Of a stretch of DNA of 21,198 bases, positions 14,683 through 21,198 are shown piece after piece. The DNA comes from Thermohalobaculum sp050331395. Lineage in GTDB: Bacteria > Pseudomonadota > Alphaproteobacteria > Rhodobacterales > Rhodobacteraceae. Below the pieces are notes generated by a model. That model saw only the letters and a list, made by a program, of their open reading frames with translations. It did no database searches and was not told the DNA's origin. Numbering within the stretch: the first letter of the stretch is position 1; each line of letters starts with the position of its first letter. Where the stretch lies: contig JBHJGX010000013.1 in NCBI GenBank assembly GCA_050331395.1, forward strand, positions 1 to 21,198, given 5' to 3'. Both the position numbers and the translations under genes were made by a program.

Positions 14683-14772
14683 ATGACCGCCGGCCGACAA
14701 CCGGCCCGCCTCGAAGCCGAGCTCAAAGCCTGGCCCGCACCCGCCCACATCTTGCCCGAGGAGACGCCATGA
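14683..14772 (+). CDS. Possible small coupled ORF before the hydratase gene
   Basis: The 187-bp gap between the flavoprotein and hydratase genes contains an open frame ending in an ATGA overlap with the next start codon, the same junction type as elsewhere in this locus. From the ATG at 14683 it encodes 29 residues (MTAGRQPARLEAELKAW and onward to PEETP); an ATG at 14623 would give 49. No good ribosome site precedes either, and I recognise no family. It may be chance. Confidence 0.2.
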   Translation: MTAGRQPARLEAELKAWPAPAHILPEETP

Positions 14773-15725
14773 TCGACGAGACCACGCTCGAGGCCGCCGC
14801 CTTCGACATCATGGCCAAGGCCGCCATCGACATCCCCGACGACTACCTCACCGGCATCAAGGGCATGATCGACCTGGAAACCGGCGATCTCTCCTCCTTC
14901 GTGCTGAAGGCCATGGTCGACAATTACGAAGCCGCCACCGAGGACCGCCGGCCGATGTGCGCCGATACCGGGCTGCCCCGGTATTACGTGAAGATGGGAA
15001 ACGAAGCCCGGATCGAGGGCGGGCCGATCGCGCTCGAACGGGCGTTGCGCAGTGCGACGGCGCGGGCAACGCATGAGGTGCCGCTCCGCCCGAACCGGGT
15101 GCACCCGCTCTGGCGCACCGACCACGACAACAATGTGGGATTGAACGCTCCCGAAGTGGAGTGGTCGTTCGAACCGGAGGCCGACTGGGTGGACATCACG
15201 ACGGTCCATAAGGGCGGGCTCTTCGGCACCGATTATCGGATGCTCTTTCCGGGCGACGGTGTCGACGGCATCAAACGCTTTCTCCTCGACACGCTCATCG
15301 CCTTCGGCAAACGCGGCCTCGCCTGCCAGCCGGCGATCGTCGGTATCGGCATCGGCGGCTCGAAGGACATCTGCATGGTGCTCGGCAAACAGGCCGCGTG
15401 CCTGCGCACCGTGGGTGACCGCAACCCCGACCCGAAAGTCGCCGAGCTCGAGCTGGAGCTGATGGCGCTCGGCAACGATATCGGCATGGGGGCCATGGGT
15501 TTCGTCGGCCGCTCGATGGTCGTCGATCTGCACATCGAATGCGGCTATACCCATACGGGCGGGATGCCGGTCTCGGTACACACCTTTTGCCTGTCGAGCC
15601 GCCGCGCCACCGCCCGCATCCACGCCGACGGCCGGGTCGAGTACCGGACCGATCCGCGTTGGTTCACACCCTATATGCGCCGCGAAGGGGTCGCCTGGGA
15701 CCCCTCGGCCCTCGCCGCGGAATGA
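14769..15725 (+). CDS. Class I fumarase/tartrate dehydratase-like hydratase, alpha subunit
   Basis: This is the 318-residue iron-sulfur subunit of an oxygen-sensitive [4Fe-4S] hydro-lyase adding water across a fumarate-like double bond. Cluster ligands by family alignment are Cys64 (CADTG), Cys186 (ACQPAIVGIGIG) and Cys274 (FCLSSRRA). GDRNPDPKVAELELELM (216-232) is the usual RxPxPxxAELE-type segment. The common KGxGSEN substrate-side motif reads KGGLFGTD here, suggesting a changed substrate. GAGGAG (14758-14763) lies 5 nt before the ATG. It pairs with the beta subunit 13 nt downstream. E. coli FumA has both parts in one chain, whereas TtdAB and mesaconase-type enzymes may be split. Which acid is used cannot be read from sequence. 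Confidence 0.88.
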   Translation: MIDETTLEAAAFDIMAKAAIDIPDDYLTGIKGMIDLETGDLSSFVLKAMVDNYEAATEDRRPMCADTGLPRYYVKMGNEARIEGGPIALERALRSATARATHEVPLRPNRVHPLWRTDHDNNVGLNAPEVEWSFEPEADWVDITTVHKGGLFGTDYRMLFPGDGVDGIKRFLLDTLIAFGKRGLACQPAIVGIGIGGSKDICMVLGKQAACLRTVGDRNPDPKVAELELELMALGNDIGMGAMGFVGRSMVVDLHIECGYTHTGGMPVSVHTFCLSSRRATARIHADGRVEYRTDPRWFTPYMRREGVAWDPSALAAE

Positions 15726-15738
15726 CCCGGAGATCGTG

Positions 15739-16407
15739 ATGAGCAGCCTGACACAGCACCGGATCCGGCTCCCGGCGAGCCCCGAGGACATCGCCAAGCT
15801 CGCGCCAGGGGACATCGTCTTCCTCGACGGCATCGTCTATACCGCCCGCGAGAAGGTCTATCAGAAGGTGATCGAAGCGGGCGAGGGCCTGCCGGTCGCG
15901 AACATCGCCCAGATCTCCAACGTCAATTTCCACTGCTCCCCGGCTGCGGCGCGCGAGGGCGACGGCTTCCGCATCGGCGGCGTGACCGCAACCGCCTCCT
16001 TCCGGTTTTCGAAATGGATGGCGGAGTGGCTCGATCTCACTGACACCAAGATCGTGATCGGCAAGGGTGGCATGCCGCGCGAGGACTACGAGCGGATCCT
16101 CGCCCCCCGCGGGGCGGTCTATCTGACAACTGTCGGCTATGGCACGGGCGCGCTCCTCGGACGCGGGGTCAAGGGCGTCGAGGCCGTCCACTGGCTCGAC
16201 GAACTCGGCCTCGCCCAGGCCATGTGGATGTTCCGCGTCGAGAACTTCGGCCCCTTCATCTGCGACAGCGACCTCAAAGGCCAGTCGCTCTTCGCCACCC
16301 ATGGCGAGATCGTCAACCAGCGGATCGCCAGCCTCTATGACGGGCTGAAGCCGCCCGCGCTCCACCGCTTCGGCGAGACCGACGACCGCAGCCGGGAGGT
16401 CATGTAA
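15739..16407 (+). CDS. Class I fumarase/tartrate dehydratase-like hydratase, beta subunit
   Basis: This is the 222-residue C-terminal-domain subunit completing the active site of the hydratase. LAPGDIVFLDGIVYTARE (21-38), IGKGGM (107-112), VHWLDELGLAQAMWMFRVENFG (150-171) and DSDLKGQSLF (176-185) follow the order of the family. Two signatures differ: the usual TARDxAHKR reads TAREKVYQK (35-43, Asp to Glu and His to Tyr), and the GPTTSxRMD region reads GVTATASFRFSKW (81-93). Both contribute to substrate binding and catalysis in characterised fumarases, so fumarate may not be the physiological substrate. The start ATG has GGAG (15729-15732) 6 nt upstream; an in-frame GTG one codon earlier is less likely. 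GGGAGG near its end serves the next gene. Confidence 0.87.
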   Translation: MSSLTQHRIRLPASPEDIAKLAPGDIVFLDGIVYTAREKVYQKVIEAGEGLPVANIAQISNVNFHCSPAAAREGDGFRIGGVTATASFRFSKWMAEWLDLTDTKIVIGKGGMPREDYERILAPRGAVYLTTVGYGTGALLGRGVKGVEAVHWLDELGLAQAMWMFRVENFGPFICDSDLKGQSLFATHGEIVNQRIASLYDGLKPPALHRFGETDDRSREVM

Positions 16408-16408
16408 G

Positions 16409-17173
16409 CTGGAGTTCGGGCTTGCCGGATCACTGGCCCCCGCCACGCTCGCGGGGGTCCTCGCCGTCTATCTGCTCGCGGGCCTCGTCAAAGGCGCGCT
16501 CGGCTTCGGCTTGCCGATCGTGTCCGTCAGCCTCCTGCCCTTCCTGCTGCCGGTGGGGGACGCGCTCGCGCTGAACGGCCTCGTGCTCTTCGTGACCAAC
16601 GTTCAGCAAATCCGCGCGGCCGGGGATCTCAATGGCGGGGTCCGCGCCGCCTGGCCGCTGATGGCCGGCACGCTCGTCACCGTGCCGCTCGCCGCGCAAT
16701 TCGCCGCCGGCATCGAAGGGGCCACGCTTACGCTCATCCTCGGCACTTTCGTGCTCGGCTTCGTGGCGCTCACGCTCGCAAGCCCCGCCCTCCGCGTGGC
16801 CCCGCGCCACCGGGTGCCGGCGGGCCTGGCGACCGGGCTCGTCAGCGGCGTCGTCGGCGGGATCACGACTTCGCCTGGGCCGATCTTCGTCATGTATGTC
16901 GTCGCCCTGGCGCTCCCCAGACCCACCCATATGGCCGCCCTCGGCGCCGTCATGGCGCTCTTCGGTGGCCTGGTCGCGGTCTCCTACGCGGTCGCCGGGA
17001 TCGTCCGGGCCGAGCATCTGACCCTCGGCGCGCTGGCGATCCTGCCCGCGCTTGCCGGCATGGCGCTCGGCGACCGGATGGGGCGCGCGCTGCCCGTCCC
17101 CCGGTTCCGCCAACTCGTCCTCGGCCTTCTCGGCGTGCTCGGCGTCTCGCTCATTGCCCGGAGCCTCGGCTGA
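16409..17173 (+). CDS. TauE/SafE-family anion permease, apparent CTG start
   Basis: This is a 254-residue membrane permease of the TauE/SafE (sulfite/organosulfonate/organic anion exporter) family with about eight membrane segments. The first half has LAGLVKGALGFGLPIVSVSL (23-42). A related repeat occurs later (ATGLVSGVVGGITTSPGP), as expected for the inverted two-fold family, and the C-terminus is GMALGDRMGR-type. No in-frame ATG, GTG or TTG precedes the conserved first helix. A CTG at 16409 sits 9 nt after a strong GGGAGG (16394-16399), 1 nt past the previous stop codon, and gives exactly the length of its paralogue at 20285. A TTG inside the motif (16511) would cut off the first helix. The transported anion is unknown. 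Confidence 0.85.
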   Translation: MEFGLAGSLAPATLAGVLAVYLLAGLVKGALGFGLPIVSVSLLPFLLPVGDALALNGLVLFVTNVQQIRAAGDLNGGVRAAWPLMAGTLVTVPLAAQFAAGIEGATLTLILGTFVLGFVALTLASPALRVAPRHRVPAGLATGLVSGVVGGITTSPGPIFVMYVVALALPRPTHMAALGAVMALFGGLVAVSYAVAGIVRAEHLTLGALAILPALAGMALGDRMGRALPVPRFRQLVLGLLGVLGVSLIARSLG

Positions 17174-17213
17174 TTTCGCCTCCGCTGATTTCGCCTCCGC
17201 TGATTTCGCCGCC
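17169..17213 (+). repeat. Three tandem 15-bp repeats across the TauE stop codon
   Basis: The unit GCTGATTTCGCCTCC occurs at 17169-17183 and 17184-17198, then again at 17199-17213 with one change in the last three bases. The first copy contains the TGA stop of the permease gene. As the period is 15, each copy repeats TGA in the same frame, giving three successive in-frame stops. The remaining ~100 bp to the next gene hold no other feature I can support. Confidence 0.85.
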
Positions 17214-17316
17214 TTGGGCCACGACCCCCCTTTGTCCCAGGCGCGAGTTGGGGCAGGCTCGCGACATAAGGCCCGGCCCACGCGCACGACCGGGACCGAG
17301 ACAAGGGAGGATTACC

Positions 17317-18285
17317 ATGCGCTTCGTCTTTGCCGGCCTCGCCGCCGGCCTCCTCGCCACGGCCGCCGCGGCCGACTACCCCGAGCGGTCGATCACCATG
17401 GTGATCCCCTACGGCGCAGGGGGCGCGACCGACATCTCGGCCCGCACCATGGCCGAGCCGCTCGGCAGCCTCGTCCCCGAACCGGTCGTAATGATCAATC
17501 GCACAGGCGCCGGCGGTGCAACCGGCTCGGTTTCGGTCAAAAACGCGGATGCCGACGGCTACACCATGCTCTTCGCCCGTGTCGGCAGCCACAGCGTGAA
17601 CCCGGCGATGAAAGCGGCGCTGCCCTATACGCTCGACGATTTCGACTTTGTCGGCGTCTACGAGATCAATCCGGTCGCCTGCGCGGTGAACCCGGAAAGT
17701 GGGATCGCCTCGATGGCGGATCTAATCGCACGCGTGAAGGCCGAGCCCGGCACGGTCGCCTACTCGTCCTCGGGCGTTGGCTCGCTTCTGCATATCGCGG
17801 GGGCCATGGTGCTGAAGAGCTTCGGCATCGAGAACCCGCTCGAGGACGCGGTGCATATCCCGCTCAAGGGCGGCGGCGCCGCGGCGACGGCCGTGCTCGC
17901 CGGGACGGCCGATTTCATCTGCACCAACTCCTCGGCGCTCGCGAGCTTCGTCGGCAACGCCCAGCTCACCCCGCTCATGGTGACAACGCCCGAGCCCGTC
18001 GCGGGCTTCGATGCGCCGACCGCCGCGTCGCTCGGCCATCCGGAACTCGAGCAGCTCGTCGGCTGGACAGGCATCGCGGGACCGAAAGGCATTCCCGAGG
18101 AGGTAAGCACGGCCTGGCGCGGCTGGCTCGCCGATGTGGCGGCGGATGACGACTTCGTTTCGGCGATGGAGGCGCGGGGTTCGGTGATCCGGCTGATGGA
18201 TCCGGCCGAATCGAACGCCTTCATCACGGGCCAGTACGAGGTCTTCCGCACCCTCGTCGACGATCTGGACATGCGCATCGAGTGA
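17317..18285 (+). CDS. tctC: TctC-type periplasmic solute-binding protein of a TTT transporter
   Basis: This is a 322-residue periplasmic receptor of the tripartite tricarboxylate transporter family, delivering a carboxylate to the TctAB membrane complex. The signal peptide is MRFVFAGLAAGLLATAAAA, with cleavage before DYPERS. Family landmarks follow: VIPYGAGGATDISART (29-44), which holds the carboxylate-clamping loop, NRTGAGGATG, and DGYTMLFA. Further along are SSGVGSLLHIAG and VHIPLKGGGAAATAVLAG. The ATG has AAGGGAGG (17303-17310) with 6 nt spacing. Typical ligands are citrate, tricarballylate, tartrate, other di/tricarboxylates or aromatic acids. Its place behind dehydrogenase and hydratase genes favours the di/tricarboxylate used by them (inference). 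Confidence 0.92.
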   Translation: MRFVFAGLAAGLLATAAAADYPERSITMVIPYGAGGATDISARTMAEPLGSLVPEPVVMINRTGAGGATGSVSVKNADADGYTMLFARVGSHSVNPAMKAALPYTLDDFDFVGVYEINPVACAVNPESGIASMADLIARVKAEPGTVAYSSSGVGSLLHIAGAMVLKSFGIENPLEDAVHIPLKGGGAAATAVLAGTADFICTNSSALASFVGNAQLTPLMVTTPEPVAGFDAPTAASLGHPELEQLVGWTGIAGPKGIPEEVSTAWRGWLADVAADDDFVSAMEARGSVIRLMDPAESNAFITGQYEVFRTLVDDLDMRIE

Positions 18286-18287
18286 CC

Positions 18288-18310
18288 GGAGGGGCGCTTC
18301 GGCGCCCTCC
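18288..18310 (+). other. cUUCGg-capped intercistronic hairpin between tctC and tctB
   Basis: GGAGGGGCGC, loop TTCG, then GCGCCCTCC form a nine-pair stem with one bulged G, closed by C-G around the extra-stable UUCG tetraloop. It starts 2 nt after the tctC stop. No T run follows, so it is more likely an mRNA-stabilising or RNase-blocking element than a terminator. That would favour more binding protein than membrane subunits. Confidence 0.65.
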
Positions 18311-18336
18311 CCCCTCCCACGGCGAAGGCCACCCCC

Positions 18337-18819
18337 ATGCCCCTTGTCACCAGGGACCGCGCCCTCGGCCCGGCCATCGTCGCCCTCGGGCTCTTGCTCG
18401 CGCTTTGGGGCGTGCCCGAAGGCGTCGACCGCCCGCGGAATGTGCGCAATATCGTGCTCTCGCCGGATTTCTGGCCGCTGATCCTGGCCTGGGCGCTCAC
18501 GGCGACAGGCCTCGGCATCGCGCTCCGGGCCTGGCTTGCGCCCGACGCCCCCGAGCCCTCCGCCCCCACAACGCGCGCGGGGCTCGCCCGGCTCGGCGTC
18601 CTCGCCGCGCTCCTCGTCGCGCTCGCCCTCGGCATCGCGACGGTCGGCATGGTCTGGGCGTCCATGGGCGCCTTCCTCGTCTTTCTCGCCATTGTCCGAC
18701 CGGCGGAGCCGCTGGCGGTCCTCCTCGTCGGGATCGCCCTGCCGCTCGCGCTCTACGCCTTTTTCAACCATTTCGCCGGCGTGCCCGTCCCCCAAGGCAC
18801 CTTCGTGAGGCTGCCGTGA
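18337..18819 (+). CDS. tctB: TctB-type small membrane subunit of a TTT transporter
   Basis: This is a 160-residue protein with four hydrophobic segments (about 10-26, 45-65, 86-120 as two close segments, and 124-143), matching the poorly conserved four-helix TctB subunit. The conserved-looking SPDFWPLILAWALTATGLG (42-60), with a phenylalanine-tryptophan-proline core, is typical of the family, and a Pro-rich loop (67-78) joins the halves. The start ATG is preceded by an AAGG-containing weak ribosome site. Its stop overlaps the GTG start of tctA. Identification rests on size, topology and its place between TctC and TctA. Confidence 0.87.
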   Translation: MPLVTRDRALGPAIVALGLLLALWGVPEGVDRPRNVRNIVLSPDFWPLILAWALTATGLGIALRAWLAPDAPEPSAPTTRAGLARLGVLAALLVALALGIATVGMVWASMGAFLVFLAIVRPAEPLAVLLVGIALPLALYAFFNHFAGVPVPQGTFVRLP

Positions 18820-20288
18820 ACGCCGCGACCCTCGGCGCCGCCCTCGAACTCGTCGCGACCTGGCAGAGCATCGCCGCGCTCGCCGTCGGGCTCACGGCCG
18901 GCGTGATCGGCGGGGCGATCCCCGGCATGTCCGCCACCATGGCGGTGGCGATTGCGCTGCCCTTCACCTTCGCGCTCGAGCCGATTACCGGGATCCTACT
19001 GCTTCTCGGGGTCTACAAGGGCGGCATCTTCGGCGGCTCGATCCCCGCGATCCTGATCAAGACCCCGGGCACACCGGCCTCCTCTGCCACCACGCTCGAC
19101 GGCTATCCGATGGCCGAACGCGGCGAGGCCGGGCGCGCCCTCGGCATCGCGCTCTATGCCTCCTGCATCGCGGATCTGGTCTCGAACCTCGCGCTTATCC
19201 TCTTCGCCGGCTGGCTCGCAAGCTTCGCGCTCTCGTTCCGGCCGCCCGAATTCTTCACGCTAATCCTCTTTTCGCTCACCGTGATCGCCGGCGTCTCGGG
19301 CGACAGCCTGCTCAAAGGCATCGCCTCGGCGGTCCTCGGATTGCTCGTCGCGACGATCGGCCTCGATCTCGTCTACGGCACCGAACGCTTTGTCTTCGGC
19401 GAACCGAACCTGATGGGCGGGCTCAACTTCATCGCCGTGCTCGTCGGGCTCTTCGCGTTGCCCGAGGTCTTCGCCTATGTCTACGCCCCCGGCGAGACGA
19501 CGGCCCGCGTCCGCGCCGTCGCCGGCACCCGCGCGAGCCGCGCGGACCTCGCCCGTTGCCTGCCGACAATCCTCCGCGGCAGCCTGATCGGCGTCGTCAT
19601 GGGGTCGATCCCCGGCATCGGGGCGGCACCGTCGGCATTCCTCAGCTATTCCGAGGCCCGGCGGACCTCCCGACACCGCGCGAATTTCGGCAAGGGCGAA
19701 ATCGAGGGCGTCGCCGCGGCCGAAGCCGGCAATAACGGCGTCGCCGGCGCAACGCTGATCCCGCTCCTCGCCCTCGGCGTGCCCGGAGACGTGATCACCG
19801 CCATCATCATCGGCGCCTTCATGGTGCACGGATTGCAACCGGGACCGCTCCTCTTTGCAACGAACGGCGCGCTGATTTATGCGATCTTCATCGGCCTCGT
19901 GCTCTCTTCGGCACTTCTTATGGTGATCGGCGGGGCCGCGACGCGGGTCTTCCGCTATATCGCCGACGTTCCGAAAGCGATCGTCATGCCGTCGGTGCTC
20001 GTGCTGTCGGTCTTCGGCGTTTATGCGGTCAACAACGCGACCTTCGATATCGGCGTCATGTTCGCGACCGGGGCGCTCGGCTATGCCATGTTGCTGCTCG
20101 GCGTGCCGGCCGCGCCGTTTCTCATCGCCTTCATCCTCGGGCCGCTTCTCGAGGACAGTTTCCGGCAGTCGATGCTGATGTCGGGCTCCGACCCCGGCGT
20201 CTTTTTCGAGAGCACGATCGCCTGGATCTTCTGGACGCTGACCGCGGTGGCGCTCGCCGCGATCGTCTTCGGGCTCCGGCGACGATGA
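18816..20288 (+). CDS. tctA: TctA-type large membrane subunit of a TTT transporter
   Basis: This is a 490-residue permease with about eleven or twelve membrane helices that moves the carboxylate inward, driven by an ion gradient. It carries duplicated family signatures: GAIPGMSATMAVAIALPFTF (33-52) in the first half and GSIPGIGAAPSAFLSYSEAR in the second. Other landmarks are YKGGIFGGSIPAILIKTPGTP, EAGNNGVAGATLIPLLALGVPGD and MLMSGSDPGVFF. It starts at GTG (18816) inside the overlap GTGA with the tctB stop, with GAGG (18807-18810) 5 nt upstream; no ATG upstream is in frame. It overlaps the following permease by ATGA, so both are translationally coupled. No TctDE-type two-component regulator is present in the window. 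Confidence 0.94.
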   Translation: MNAATLGAALELVATWQSIAALAVGLTAGVIGGAIPGMSATMAVAIALPFTFALEPITGILLLLGVYKGGIFGGSIPAILIKTPGTPASSATTLDGYPMAERGEAGRALGIALYASCIADLVSNLALILFAGWLASFALSFRPPEFFTLILFSLTVIAGVSGDSLLKGIASAVLGLLVATIGLDLVYGTERFVFGEPNLMGGLNFIAVLVGLFALPEVFAYVYAPGETTARVRAVAGTRASRADLARCLPTILRGSLIGVVMGSIPGIGAAPSAFLSYSEARRTSRHRANFGKGEIEGVAAAEAGNNGVAGATLIPLLALGVPGDVITAIIIGAFMVHGLQPGPLLFATNGALIYAIFIGLVLSSALLMVIGGAATRVFRYIADVPKAIVMPSVLVLSVFGVYAVNNATFDIGVMFATGALGYAMLLLGVPAAPFLIAFILGPLLEDSFRQSMLMSGSDPGVFFESTIAWIFWTLTAVALAAIVFGLRRR

Positions 20289-21049
20289 ACCTGCCCGAGG
20301 GCCTGCCGCCCGAGGTCTTCCTCGGCATCCTGGGAGCCTTTCTCGCGGGCGGCCTGGTCAAGGGCGTGCTCGGTTTCGGCTTGCCGCTCATCACCATGTC
20401 GATCCTGCCGTTCTTCGCGCCGCTCGATCTGGCGCTCGCGATCAACATCCTGGTGCAGCCGGTGTCGAACCTCGGGCAGCTCTTCGGCTCGGGCGTGGCG
20501 CGGGAGACGATGCGGCGGTTCTGGGTCTTCGTGCCGACCCTCGGGATCGGGGTGGCGGCGGGAACGGCGTTTCTGTCGGGGCTCTCGCCGGAGACGCTCC
20601 TTCTTTGCATCGGCGCGATGGTGATGGCGTTCTCGGTCGTCCAACTGACCGGCGCCCGGATCGCGATCCCGGCGCGGCACGAGACGGCGGGCGGCGCGGT
20701 GACGGGGCTGCTCGCGGGGGTAGCCGGAGCGCTGACCACGGTGAACGGGCCGCTCTTTATCCTCTATCTCGTCGGATGCGAGGTCGACCGTACGGTGTTC
20801 CGGGCGACGCTCGCCTATCTCTTCATTGTCTCGGCCGTCTTCATCGCCGGCGGCTTCGCCAGCATCGGCATCTTGACGACCGAGCGGGTCGGCATCGCGG
20901 CGGTCTGCCTGGCTCCGATCTTCGCCGGGATGTGGCTCGGCAACCGTATGGGAAGGCGGCTGCCGCAGGCGCTCTTCCGCCGGCTCGTGCTGGTGGCGCT
21001 TTTCGGGATCGGCGCGAATTTCGTGGCTCGCGGCGCCGGGTTCGGCTGA
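20285..21049 (+). CDS. TauE/SafE-family anion permease, second copy
   Basis: This is a 254-residue multi-helix permease, homologous to the one at 16409 and exactly the same length. The N-terminal LAGGLVKGVLGFGLPLITMS matches LAGLVKGALGFGLPIVSVS of the first copy. The second-half VTGLLAGVAGALTTVNGP and the C-terminal WLGNRMGRRLP also correspond to segments there. The ATG overlaps the tctA stop (ATGA). Family members export sulfite, sulfonates or small organic acids, and some import them. Placed behind a TTT transporter, it may carry out a product, counter-anion or second substrate (inference). It is the last gene seen; the transcript may continue past the window. Confidence 0.9.
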   Translation: MNLPEGLPPEVFLGILGAFLAGGLVKGVLGFGLPLITMSILPFFAPLDLALAINILVQPVSNLGQLFGSGVARETMRRFWVFVPTLGIGVAAGTAFLSGLSPETLLLCIGAMVMAFSVVQLTGARIAIPARHETAGGAVTGLLAGVAGALTTVNGPLFILYLVGCEVDRTVFRATLAYLFIVSAVFIAGGFASIGILTTERVGIAAVCLAPIFAGMWLGNRMGRRLPQALFRRLVLVALFGIGANFVARGAGFG

Positions 21050-21198
21050 CGGTCTTGGCCGCCTTCGGGTCGTCCGCATAAATATTCGGCCGGCCGGGAG
21101 GCCCCCCCGCCCCCGGGTTTGGGGTATAAGCCCCCCGAACGGGGTGGCCCATGCCCCCGCGCCCCACCCCCCGGCCCCGCCCGGCGCGGCCCCCGCGC
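21050..21198. other. Contig-edge-like region without a gene
   Basis: After a short AT-richer spot (TAAATATT near 21080) the sequence becomes C/G homopolymer-rich to the end, like the first bases of the window. No credible coding frame and no terminator with a T run were seen. Base accuracy here is doubtful. Confidence 0.55.

Noticed and set aside
18288..18310. Hairpin after tctC as a Rho-independent terminator
   Set aside because: It is followed by C/T-mixed sequence with no T run, and tctB-tctA continue in the same direction.

Overview
The window is very GC-rich DNA with strong G/C preference at third codon positions, overlapping ATGA/GTGA gene junctions and gene families typical of Alphaproteobacteria. 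A Rhodobacterales/Paracoccaceae-type host is most likely, by inference from gene content and codon style. The first ~80 and last ~100 bases are homopolymer-rich and look like contig edges. No rRNA, CRISPR array, transposase or phage gene was seen.

Layout. (1) 184-6357, housekeeping and surface genes: an HSL-type alpha/beta hydrolase (-) diverges from a renalase-like FAD oxidoreductase (+). These are followed by tRNA-Leu(UAA), an RTX calcium-binding protein (-) with its own terminator, and a 745-residue MscS-family channel (-). (2) 6625-9866, a bufferin (ribosomal peptide metallophore) operon: a secreted YHS-domain protein, the bufferin precursor BufA (DUF2282, four core cysteines), the MNIO/DUF692 enzyme BufB, its partner BufC (DUF2063) and a DoxX-type membrane protein, closed by a textbook terminator. 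The YHS gene sits only 29 nt before bufA and shares its transcript direction. (3) 9882-11178, a GNAT acetyltransferase convergent with a crotonase-fold protein that lacks both usual catalytic glutamates. (4) 11333-21049, a long co-directional carboxylate locus behind a perfect CRP/FNR-type box. It encodes succinate dehydrogenase/fumarate reductase-like subunits in the order B-C-D-A, a two-subunit iron-sulfur class I fumarase-like hydratase, a TauE/SafE permease, a complete tripartite tricarboxylate transporter (TctC-TctB-TctA), and a second TauE/SafE permease.

How they work together. In the buf operon, BufA is exported through Sec after BufB/BufC modify its cysteines in the cytoplasm; the mature peptide binds copper or related metals in the periplasm. 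The YHS protein may add a second metal-binding component, which is inference. In the carboxylate locus, the TTT transporter would import a di- or tricarboxylate, the SDH-like complex would oxidise (or reduce) it against the quinone pool, and the fumarase-like enzyme would hydrate the resulting double bond. The flavoprotein has Cys where covalent-FAD enzymes have His, and the hydratase lacks several fumarase signature residues. The true substrate may therefore be a substituted succinate rather than succinate itself. The FNR-type site suggests oxygen or redox control. The two strongest candidates for something new are the YHS-bufferin linkage and this divergent dehydrogenase-hydratase-transporter locus.
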